This document shows, piece by piece, positions 57,720 through 64,000 of a stretch of 64,000 nucleotides of DNA; position 1 is the stretch's first letter; the number at the start of each line of letters is the position of its first letter. The notes beneath the pieces were generated by a model. The model made no database searches, had not been told where the DNA came from, and saw only the letters and a program-made list of their open reading frames with translations. The DNA is from Janibacter sp. A1S7 (GTDB taxonomy: Bacteria; Actinomycetota; Actinomycetes; Actinomycetales; Dermatophilaceae), in the NCBI RefSeq assembly GCF_037198315.1, contig NZ_CP144913.1:3296917-3360916 (forward strand). The letters run 5' to 3'. The translations under genes and the position numbers were made by a program.

Positions 57720-57792
57720 GGGGGCGTGGCGCAATTGGTAGCGCACCTGCTTTGCAAGCAGGGGGTTGTCGGTTCGAGTCCGATCGCCTCCA
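57720..57792 (+). tRNA. alaT: tRNA-Ala (TGC)
   Basis: Cloverleaf with acceptor GGGGGCG/CGCCTCC, anticodon arm CCTGC-TTTGCAA-GCAGG (anticodon TGC) and T arm GTCGG-TTCGAGT-CCGAT. CCA is not encoded and must be added by PcnA. Confidence 0.97.
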
Positions 57793-57800
57793 CCGAGAGC

Positions 57801-57838
57801 GAAGGGGGCCGGTCCGCCGAGGCGGGCCGGCCCCCTTC
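57801..57838 (+). terminator. terminator after tRNA-Ala
   Basis: GAAGGGGGCCGG pairs perfectly with CCGGCCCCCTTC. Nearly the same element recurs at 58863 after the hydrolase gene. Confidence 0.85.
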
Positions 57839-57928
57839 GTCATGCGCGTTCCGCTCTGCGCACCGAGGGGCCATTGCGTGCGGCGATCGGCCTACGTTGG
57901 CGAGGAAGCCACACACGAGGAGGCCCGC

Positions 57929-58759
57929 ATGACCACTGTCGAGACCGCCAACCCCGAGGTCGCCGAGACGATCGACGTCAACGGCATCGCGACGAACTAC
58001 CACGACGTCGGTGAGGGCGACTCCGTCCTGCTGATCCACGGCTCCGGCCCCGGCGTGAGCGCGTACGCCAACTGGCGCGCCGTCCTGCCCGAGCTGTCCC
58101 GGAACCATCGCGTCATCGCACCGGACGTGCTCGGCTTCGGATACACCGAGCGGCCGGAGGGCGTCACCTACGACATGGCGACGTGGACCGAGCACCTCGT
58201 CGGCCTGATGGACGCCCTGGGCATCGAGAAGGCCGCGGTGGTGGGCAACAGCTTCGGCGGCGCGCTCGCCCTCAATGTCGCGGCCCATCACCCCGAGCGC
58301 GTGACCAGGCTCGTGCTCATGGGTGCGGTGGGCGTGCCCTTCGAGATCACCGAGGGACTGGACAAGGTCTGGGGCTTCGAGCCCTCCCTGGAGAACATGG
58401 TCGACCTCATGGACGTCTTCGCCTACGACCGTTCGCTCCTGACCGAGGACCTGGCCCGGCTGCGGCTCGAGGCCGCGACCCGACCCGGGGTGCACGAGGC
58501 CTACAGCTCGATGTTCCCGGCGCCGCGGCAGCGGTCGGTCGAGGCGATGACGATCCCCGACCAGGACATCCGCGCCCTCACCCAGCCGACGCTGGTCATC
58601 CACGGACGCGACGACGAGGTCATCCCGCTCAGCAACTCGATGCGCCTGCACGAGCTCATCGAGCAGTCCCAGCTGCACGTCTTCGGCCAGTGCGGCCACT
58701 GGGTGCAGATCGAGCACACGCAGGACTTCACCCGTCTCGTGGGCGACTTCCTCGCCTGA
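57929..58759 (+). CDS. dmpD: 2-hydroxymuconic semialdehyde hydrolase
   Basis: A 276-residue alpha/beta hydrolase of the meta-cleavage product hydrolase family (DmpD, XylF, TodF). The oxyanion region is LLIHGSGPGVSAYANWR, the nucleophile elbow GNSFGGALAL, the acid is Asp in HGRDDEVIP and the base His in CGHWVQIEH. It would cleave semialdehydes from methylcatechols or catechol to 2-oxopent-4-enoate, a step missing from the main cluster 8 kb upstream. GAGGAGG precedes the ATG. It forms a single-gene unit between two terminators. Confidence 0.9.
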   Translation: MTTVETANPEVAETIDVNGIATNYHDVGEGDSVLLIHGSGPGVSAYANWRAVLPELSRNHRVIAPDVLGFGYTERPEGVTYDMATWTEHLVGLMDALGIEKAAVVGNSFGGALALNVAAHHPERVTRLVLMGAVGVPFEITEGLDKVWGFEPSLENMVDLMDVFAYDRSLLTEDLARLRLEAATRPGVHEAYSSMFPAPRQRSVEAMTIPDQDIRALTQPTLVIHGRDDEVIPLSNSMRLHELIEQSQLHVFGQCGHWVQIEHTQDFTRLVGDFLA

Positions 58760-58862
58760 TCCGGGTCAGTCCGCCGCGGGACGGCACGTCTTCGGCAGCG
58801 TCGCGAGGGCATGGTCACCGACAGTGACACCCACCCTGCTCACGGCACCGGCGTGGCACGGC

Positions 58863-58903
58863 GAAGGGGGCCGGTCCCGCTGCCAAGCGGGCCGGCCCCC
58901 ATC
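58863..58903 (+). terminator. terminator after the hydrolase gene
   Basis: GGGGGCCGG / CCGGCCCCC hairpin inside a context almost identical to the one at 57801. It may also serve the convergent gene ending at 58921. Confidence 0.8.
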
Positions 58904-58920
58904 GTCATGACGGGTAGGGC

Positions 58921-59862
58921 TCAGGGCTTGTCGTCGCCCTCCACGGGGAGGTCACCGTCGAGGTGGTCCGGCGTGAGGTCGGCGTGCTCCGCACCGTCCG
59001 TGGTGGACGGCACGGCCGAGTTGTCCGCCCAGTCACGCGCGTTGGTCCACGCGTCGGCCCCCTCGGCGCTCTCTCCGGTGGAGGTCGCCGGAGTCACCGG
59101 GGCGGCGTCCGCTGCCTCGGCGGCCGGGGCCACGCCGGTGGCCGCGAGACCGCCGGCCACGGAGGAGTCACGGCCGGTGGTCGGTGCCTTGTAGGGATCG
59201 CCGGTGGGGACGGCCCACGGGTCCTTCTTCGGTCCCTGCTTCTGCTTGGCCGCGACGGCGGCGACGCCACCGGCGACGACGGCCAGGAGGAGCAGCTTGC
59301 GCTTGCGGCCCTTCTTCTTCTTGGGCTTGGCGTTGCCCTTGGCGGCGCTCAGCGCTGCGGACGGGTCCTGCTCGTCACGCAGGGCGGCGAGGACCTCCGG
59401 GCCACGCACGACGGCCTCGTCGGCGGCCTTGCGGCCCGCGGCGACACCGGCCGCGGCCAGGGTGCTTGCGGTACCGACGAACTTGTCGCGGGCCTCGGCG
59501 AAGTCCTTGCCGAGGTCGTCCCCGGTCCGGGCGACCTCCTTGCTGACGTCGTCCTTGGCCTTGCGGGCCTTCTTCGCCCGCTTCTTGGCGTCCTTGGCAG
59601 CGGCCTTGCGACGCTTCTTGACGTCCTTCTGCGCTTCCTCGGCCTGCTGGCGCAGCTCGTTGGCGCGAGCGGTCGCCGCCTCGCGAGTGGTTGCGGCCTG
59701 CTCGGCGGCGGCGGCACGAAGCTCCTGCGCCCGCTCGCTGCCGTGCTCGGTCTGCTCGGCTACCTTGTCGATGATCTCGTGGACCTTGACCGCAGCGGTC
59801 TCGGCGGTCTCGTGGGCGCGTACGCGCCCGTCCTCGACCTTGTTGTTCTTCTGGAACACCAT
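58921..59862 (-). CDS. coiled-coil protein with Lys/Ala-rich and membrane-proximal segments
   Basis: A 313-residue protein: an N-terminal helical, Ala/Glu/Arg-rich coiled coil (about residues 15-130) with Lys-rich patches (KKRRKAAAKDAKKRAKKARK), a strongly basic KPKKKKGRKRK run, a single hydrophobic segment (about residues 210-225) and an acidic C-terminus. It is not a known enzyme. The basic patches before a short helix would suit a membrane-associated, nucleic-acid or phospholipid contacting protein. The start could be the ATG at 59862 or the adjacent GTG, just after AGGAGG. Confidence 0.75.
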   Translation of the reverse strand: MVFQKNNKVEDGRVRAHETAETAAVKVHEIIDKVAEQTEHGSERAQELRAAAAEQAATTREAATARANELRQQAEEAQKDVKKRRKAAAKDAKKRAKKARKAKDDVSKEVARTGDDLGKDFAEARDKFVGTASTLAAAGVAAGRKAADEAVVRGPEVLAALRDEQDPSAALSAAKGNAKPKKKKGRKRKLLLLAVVAGGVAAVAAKQKQGPKKDPWAVPTGDPYKAPTTGRDSSVAGGLAATGVAPAAEAADAAPVTPATSTGESAEGADAWTNARDWADNSAVPSTTDGAEHADLTPDHLDGDLPVEGDDKP

Positions 59863-59979
59863 TCCTCCTGCGCGATGGACTACACCCCCCATCCTGCACC
59901 GGATCGTGGCCCAGCAAAACCGAGAGCACCTCGGGACCCGGATCGTCCTCCTGTCACAACCGCTGACTACGATGAGGGC

Positions 59980-60501
59980 ATGAAGGCGATCCTGCACACG
60001 AACCATGGCGACATCTCCATCGAGCTGTTCCCCAACCAGGCCCCCAAGACGGTCGACAACTTCGCCGGTCTCGCCACCGGTGAGAAGGAGTACTCCGACG
60101 ACGCGGGCCGGTCCAACCCCACGAAGTTCTACGACGGCCTCGGCTTCCACCGGATCATCCCCGGCTTCATGATCCAGGGCGGTTGCCCGCTGGGTCAGGG
60201 CGTCGGCGGCCCCGGCTACACCTTCGACGACGAGATCCACCCCGACCTGACCTTCAGCAAGCCGTACCTGCTGGCCATGGCCAACGCCGGCAAGCAGATG
60301 GGCAAGGGCACCAACGGATCCCAGTTCTTCGTCACGGTCGGTGAGACGCCGTGGCTCAACGGCAAGCACACGATCTTCGGCGAGGTCTCCGACGCCCCGA
60401 GCCGCGAGGTGGTCGACACGATCGCCGCCGTCCCGACCGGTGCGATGGACAAGCCGGCCGAGCCGGTCACCATCGACTCCGTAGAGATCATCCAGGACTG
60501 A
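59980..60501 (+). CDS. ppiA: peptidyl-prolyl cis-trans isomerase (cyclophilin)
   Basis: A 173-residue cytoplasmic cyclophilin: FHRIIPGFMIQGG, ANAGKQMGKGTNGSQFFVT and LNGKHTIFGEV contain the catalytic Arg, Gln and Trp/His landmarks. It speeds proline isomerisation in folding proteins. The position after the gyrA-tRNA block is the same as Rv0009. No signal peptide. Confidence 0.96.
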   Translation: MKAILHTNHGDISIELFPNQAPKTVDNFAGLATGEKEYSDDAGRSNPTKFYDGLGFHRIIPGFMIQGGCPLGQGVGGPGYTFDDEIHPDLTFSKPYLLAMANAGKQMGKGTNGSQFFVTVGETPWLNGKHTIFGEVSDAPSREVVDTIAAVPTGAMDKPAEPVTIDSVEIIQD

Positions 60502-60505
60502 TCGC

Positions 60506-61417
60506 GTGACCCAGCCGCCCCCCGGCTGGGGAGGATCCACGGGCCCGCAGGGCGGTGCCGGTGGATCCGACGTTCCGGTCTGTCCCCGGCACCCCGACCG
60601 CGTCTCCTACATCCGCTGCCAACGTTGCCGCCGGCCGGCCTGTCCGGACTGCCAGCGGAGCGCCGCCGTGGGTGTCCAGTGCGTGGACTGCGTGCGTGAG
60701 CAGGCGAAGGGGGAGCGTCGCCCGGTCACCGTCCTGGGTGGACGAGCCGGTGCCGACAAGCCGTACCTGACGATGGCGATCATCGCGATCTGCGTGCTGG
60801 TCTGGCTCGGCGAGCAGGTCTCGCCGCGGGTCTTCCAGGAGGTCGCCTTCGCGCCGGCCCTCGGGCCCAGCGAGCCCTGGCGGCTACTCACCTCGGCCTT
60901 CGCCCACAGCCCGAACCAGATCATGCACATCGGCTTCAACATGTTCGCCCTGTGGATCGTCGGCGGCTACCTCGAGCAGATGATGGGGTGGGCGCGATAC
61001 CTCGCCATCTACCTCGTGACCGCCCTCGCCGGGTCGGTGACGTGGCTGCTCTTCCAACCCGTGGATCCCAGCGACCCGGGGGCCTACACCCCGATCGTGG
61101 GTGCCTCGGGCGCGGTCTTCGGGCTCTTCGCTGCCGTGATCGTGCTCAACCGGCACCTCGGCCGGGACAGCTCGGGGATGCTGGCCATCATCGGCATCAA
61201 TGCCGTCCTCGGCTTCATCATCCCCAACGTCGCCTGGCAGGCGCACCTCGGCGGGCTCGTCGCCGGCGCGCTCGTCGCCCTGGCCCTGACGGTGGCCCGC
61301 TCCCGGCGCAGCCCCGTCATCGCCTGGGCCGGGATCCTCGGCGTCCTCGCCCTGGTCGTCGTCCTCGCCGTGGGCAAGTACGCCCTGTCGCCGACCGGGT
61401 TGCTGCCCCTCGGTTGA
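60506..61417 (+). CDS. rhomboid-family intramembrane protease
   Basis: A 303-residue protein with an N-terminal Cys-rich B-box-like zinc finger (CPRHPDRVSYIRCQRC...CPDC, about residues 26-64) and a six-helix rhomboid domain. The catalytic Ser is in GASGAVFGL and the His in WQAHLGGLVAG; HIGFNM forms the oxyanion region. It cleaves membrane proteins within helices. The GTG start is 4 bases after the ppiA stop. Confidence 0.93.
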   Translation: MTQPPPGWGGSTGPQGGAGGSDVPVCPRHPDRVSYIRCQRCRRPACPDCQRSAAVGVQCVDCVREQAKGERRPVTVLGGRAGADKPYLTMAIIAICVLVWLGEQVSPRVFQEVAFAPALGPSEPWRLLTSAFAHSPNQIMHIGFNMFALWIVGGYLEQMMGWARYLAIYLVTALAGSVTWLLFQPVDPSDPGAYTPIVGASGAVFGLFAAVIVLNRHLGRDSSGMLAIIGINAVLGFIIPNVAWQAHLGGLVAGALVALALTVARSRRSPVIAWAGILGVLALVVVLAVGKYALSPTGLLPLG

Positions 61418-61422
61418 GCGAG

Positions 61423-61490
61423 TTACACCTGTGTAATTGTCCCCAGATGGGGACAACCCTGTGGACAACTCGAGTTGTCCACAGGGTTGT
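61423..61490. repeat. three abutting perfect palindromes including inverted DnaA boxes
   Basis: TTACAC-CT-GTGTAA (61423-61436), TTGTCCCC-AGAT-GGGGACAA (61437-61456) and a 38-base gapless palindrome with arms ACAACCCTGTGGACAACTC and complement (61453-61490). The last contains two exact DnaA boxes (TTGTCCACA) facing each other, and shares ACAA with the second palindrome. Confidence 0.9.
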
Positions 61491-61502
61491 GGGGAGAGCT
61501 GA

Positions 61503-61539
61503 CGGAGCCCGCACCTGCTGGGCGCAGGTGCGGGCTCCG
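61503..61539. terminator. bidirectional terminator between rhomboid and crgA genes
   Basis: Perfect 15-base arms CGGAGCCCGCACCTG / CAGGTGCGGGCTCCG around CTGGGCG, between two convergent genes. Confidence 0.85.
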
Positions 61540-61562
61540 CTGGTCGAGCGACGGTGGCGCAG

Positions 61563-61916
61563 CTACTTCCACCGGGTCGTCATGGCGAAGCCGGCGAGGA
61601 TGAAACCGAACCCGATGCCGAGATTCCACATCCCCCAGCTGGGGACCGGGTACTGCTGGCCGGTGATGTAGAACGTCACCACCCAGACCAGACCGATGAT
61701 CATCAGGGCGAGCATGACCGGGACGAACCACGGCGGGTTGCCGACACGTTGTGCCTTGGCCTTGTGCCGCTGCTTGGCCTCCGCCTGCTGGGTGGCGGCC
61801 TCGGCGGTGGCACGTCTGCTGGGGTCGCCGGAGCGTGAGAGGCCGGCCTTGGTCTTCCCGGAGGTGGCCGAGGCCTTCGTCGGGGTGTCCTTCGCGTCAT
61901 CGGCTGACTTCGCCAC
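61563..61916 (-). CDS. crgA: cell division protein CrgA
   Basis: A 117-residue protein with a charged, Lys/Ala/Thr-rich N-terminal part and two membrane helices (about residues 60-80 and 93-112, WFVPVMLALMIIGLVWVVTFY and GIGFGFILAGFA). It is part of the division septum in actinobacteria and recruits PBPs and FtsI. GTG at 61916 preceded by AAGGAG. Convergent with the rhomboid gene, as in mycobacteria. Confidence 0.93.
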   Translation of the reverse strand: MAKSADDAKDTPTKASATSGKTKAGLSRSGDPSRRATAEAATQQAEAKQRHKAKAQRVGNPPWFVPVMLALMIIGLVWVVTFYITGQQYPVPSWGMWNLGIGFGFILAGFAMTTRWK

Positions 61917-61999
61917 TGCGTGCTCCTTCAGGGTGTCAGGTTCGTGGCCTAGCGTAGAGGTCTCCACCGGTTCGACCGAGCGAAGGGGGTGGGACATCC

Positions 62000-62842
62000 G
62001 TGGGCGAGGACGAGACCTCTGCCGGCGAGCAGGCGATCCCGTCCCGTGGGTCGGGCCCCGGGGGAGATCCGGAGCCTGCCCGGGAAGGGCGAATCCGAGC
62101 GTGGTTGACGCACCGGCCCACCGGATGGTCGGCCCTGGTGCCGGTCATCGCCGTGGGCGCCGGGCTGCTCTTCGCCACATCCGGTGCCACCGCCCGAGGC
62201 ACCGACCTGCGGGCCGAGAGCGCCGACCTGCCGGGCATCATCAAGGAAGGCACCCGCGAGAACGAGCAGGCCTCGAAGCGGGTCGAAGGACTTCGTACGG
62301 ACATCGACCGGCTCACCCGCGAGGCGGCTCCCGGCAGCAAGCGGTTGCGCGAGCTCGACACGCGGGCCACGGCCGTCGCCGACGACGCCGGACTGACTCC
62401 GGCCACCGGAGAGGCGGTGACCGTCTCCCTCGATGACGCTCACCTCGACGCCGACGAGATCCCCAACGGATTCACCGTCAACGACGTGATCGTCCACCAG
62501 CAGGACGTGCAGGGAGTCGTCAATGCGCTGTGGCGGGGGGGCGCGGAGGCGATGCAGATCATGGACCAACGCGTGATCTCCACCAGCGCCGTGCGCTGCG
62601 TCGGCAACACCCTGATCCTGCAGGGACGTGTCTACTCCCCGCCCTTCACGATCACCGCGATCGGCAACCCGGACGAGCTGCAGGAAGCACTCGACGAGGA
62701 CCCCGCCGTCGAGATCTTCCGGCAGTACGTCGACGCGGTCGGTCTCGGCTACGAGGTGACGGTGGACGAGGAGCAGGAGCTGCCCGCGTTCTCGGGGCGG
62801 ACCCGCCTGGAGCACGCCCGGGCGATGCCCGACGGCGGGTGA
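62000..62842 (+). CDS. DUF881 membrane-anchored protein
   Basis: A 280-residue protein with one membrane helix (about residues 42-62), an exported coiled coil and the DUF881 domain (VTVSLDDAHL, NALWRGGAEAMQIMDQRVIS). Homologous to Rv0012, which lies next to crgA and pabA in mycobacteria. DUF881 proteins are linked to cell division and Z-ring function, but the mechanism is not established. Confidence 0.92.
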   Translation: MGEDETSAGEQAIPSRGSGPGGDPEPAREGRIRAWLTHRPTGWSALVPVIAVGAGLLFATSGATARGTDLRAESADLPGIIKEGTRENEQASKRVEGLRTDIDRLTREAAPGSKRLRELDTRATAVADDAGLTPATGEAVTVSLDDAHLDADEIPNGFTVNDVIVHQQDVQGVVNALWRGGAEAMQIMDQRVISTSAVRCVGNTLILQGRVYSPPFTITAIGNPDELQEALDEDPAVEIFRQYVDAVGLGYEVTVDEEQELPAFSGRTRLEHARAMPDGG

Positions 62843-62858
62843 GGTCCATACTGGCCGG

Positions 62859-63515
62859 GTGAGCCAGATCCTCGTCGTCGACAACTACGACAGCTTCGTC
62901 TTCACCATCGTCGGGTACCTGCAGCAGCTCGGTGCCGCGACCACGGTGGTCCGCAACGACGCGATCTCCCCGGCCGATGGTGCGGACTTCGACGGGGTGC
63001 TCGTCTCCCCGGGGCCAGGCACCCCCGAGGAGGCAGGCGTCTCCACGGCGATGATCGAGGCGTGCGCGGAGCGAGCCCAGCCGATGCTCGGAGTGTGCCT
63101 GGGTCACCAAGCCCTCGGCGTCGTCCTCGGAGCACGCGTCGGCCGTGCGCCCGAGCTCCTCCACGGCAAGACCAGCCGGGTCCTGCACGACGAGGACGGC
63201 GTGCTCGCCGGACTGCCGTCCCCGTTCACCGCGACCCGCTACCACTCCCTGACGATCGACCCCGCGACCGTGCCGGACGAGCTCGTCCCGAACGGGCACA
63301 CCGAGTCCGGCGTCATCATGGCCGCCAGGCACCGCCACCTGCCCCTGCACGGGGTCCAGTTCCACCCCGAGTCGGTGCTCACGGAGGGTGGTCACCGCAT
63401 CCTCGCCAACTGGCTGGCGACCACCGGCGCCTCCGGTGCCGTCGCGCGCAGTGAGGGCATGTCTCCCCTCGTCCGTGATGCCGAGGGCGTCGCCCGGGTC
63501 GTCGCGCAGGGCTGA
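62859..63515 (+). CDS. pabA: aminodeoxychorismate/anthranilate synthase component II
   Basis: A 218-residue class I glutamine amidotransferase. The catalytic Cys is in GVCLGHQALGVV (about residue 80) and the His-Glu pair in QFHPESVLTEGG. It supplies ammonia for aminodeoxychorismate (folate) or anthranilate (tryptophan) synthesis; no component I gene is nearby. In mycobacteria this is trpG/pabA, next to pknB. Confidence 0.93.
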   Translation: MSQILVVDNYDSFVFTIVGYLQQLGAATTVVRNDAISPADGADFDGVLVSPGPGTPEEAGVSTAMIEACAERAQPMLGVCLGHQALGVVLGARVGRAPELLHGKTSRVLHDEDGVLAGLPSPFTATRYHSLTIDPATVPDELVPNGHTESGVIMAARHRHLPLHGVQFHPESVLTEGGHRILANWLATTGASGAVARSEGMSPLVRDAEGVARVVAQG

Positions 63516-63540
63516 TCCGTCCGGCACGCCCACCCCCTCC

Positions 63541-63576
63541 TCCGGACGCGAATCCGCTCAGGCGGATTCGTCCGGA
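63541..63576. terminator. hairpin between pabA and pknB
   Basis: TCCGGACGCGAATCCGC pairs with GCGGATTCGTCCGGA, with a 2-base bulge, in the gap between convergent genes. Confidence 0.7.
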
Positions 63577-63639
63577 CGGCGTCGTCCGCCGTTCTCCCGC
63601 CACGCGGCGGCGCACGACGGGTGCGTCACCGGAGCGGAC

Positions 63640-64000
63640 CTACGGGCTGCCCGGTGAGCGGGTACTACGCGGTGAGGAGCCGGTGTCAGGCTCTGTCGGC
63701 GAGGGCGAGGTACCGCTCGGGTCCGGCGACTGCGACTGCGACGACGACTCCGAGTCCGAGTCCGTCGACGTCGGCTCGGACTCGTCGGACGTGGACTCCG
63801 AGTCGGACGGCTCACTGGTCTCGCTCGTGCTGCTCGGCGACTCGGTCACCGTGGAGGCGGGCTTCTCCGCGACGACGAAGGTGACCTCCGTGCCCTGCTT
63901 CACGCTGCCCGCCGCGGGGTTCTGCGCGAGGATCGTGCCGACCGGCGCGGAGGACTCCTCGGTCTGCTCCCTGACCTCGAGGTTGAGGTCGTAGAGCTCG
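63640..64000 (-). CDS. pknB: Ser/Thr protein kinase PknB, C-terminal end (partial)
   Basis: Only the last 119 residues are inside the window. They contain the end of a PASTA domain (APVGTILAQNPAAGSVKQGT, then EVTFVVAE), the exported repeat that binds peptidoglycan fragments, followed by a Ser/Glu/Asp-rich tail of about 75 residues to the TAG stop at 63640. The kinase domain lies beyond the edge. The order crgA, DUF881, pabA, pknB matches mycobacteria. Confidence 0.85.
   Translation of the reverse strand, partial: ELYDLNLEVREQTEESSAPVGTILAQNPAAGSVKQGTEVTFVVAEKPASTVTESPSSTSETSEPSDSESTSDESEPTSTDSDSESSSQSQSPDPSGTSPSPTEPDTGSSPRSTRSPGSP

Overview
The window is very GC-rich, dense actinobacterial chromosome carrying the replication-origin neighbourhood. 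From about 11.6 kb to the right end the backbone gene order is the one known from mycobacteria and other actinobacteria: pcnA, mutT4-like Nudix, DUF6049, murJ, pseudokinase, anti-sigma-like protein, trxB, trxA, parB, parA, rsmG, jag, yidC, yidD, rnpA, rpmH, dnaA, oriC, dnaN, gnd, recF, dciA, then gyrB, gyrA, DUF3566, tRNA-Ile, tRNA-Ala, ppiA, rhomboid, crgA, DUF881, pabA and pknB (cut by the window end). Gene content suggests a member of the Micrococcales, possibly Intrasporangiaceae; that placement is inference.

Region 1 (1-8.9 kb) is an accessory island, almost all on the minus strand. It encodes an A24 prepilin peptidase, three proteins with a prepilin-like leader (Gly followed by Glu at +5, then a membrane segment and a conserved AVC...C motif) joined to different large exported domains, one of them an SGNH hydrolase, plus three lipoproteins and several small membrane proteins. 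No pilus ATPase or platform protein is present. This is the best candidate here for an undescribed surface system. Region 2 (9-11.6 kb) holds a biotinyl/lipoyl carrier protein and an FHA / PP2C / small-protein operon. Region 3 (11.6-27.9 kb) is tRNA maturation, cell-wall flippase, thioredoxin, chromosome partition (with parS sites) and the membrane-insertion/rnpA/rpmH block. Relative to mycobacteria, sigM and cwlM are absent.

Region 4 (28-34.7 kb) is dnaA, oriC (29.9-30.6 kb), dnaN, gnd, recF and dciA. Region 5 (34.7-50.0 kb) is a complete phenol/catechol meta-cleavage cluster between dciA and gyrB: ferredoxin, catechol 2,3-dioxygenase and a GlcG/HbpS protein; an AraC regulator; a six-gene operon for a multicomponent phenol hydroxylase; two divergent IclR regulators; and a lower-pathway operon (hydratase, acylating aldehyde dehydrogenase, aldolase, decarboxylase, tautomerase, semialdehyde dehydrogenase). 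The one missing step, the hydroxymuconic semialdehyde hydrolase, is encoded separately at 57.9-58.8 kb beyond gyrA and two tRNAs. Phenol would be hydroxylated to catechol, ring-opened, and converted to pyruvate and acetyl-CoA. A GTTCC-N7-GGAAC palindrome before two of the operons suggests common control.

Region 6 (50.1-64 kb) holds a Ser-rich membrane protein and a beta-lactamase-like lipoprotein, then gyrB-gyrA and the conserved downstream block. A run of abutting perfect palindromes, one containing two inverted DnaA boxes, lies between the rhomboid gene and crgA. No insertion sequences, CRISPR arrays, rRNA genes or phage genes were seen.
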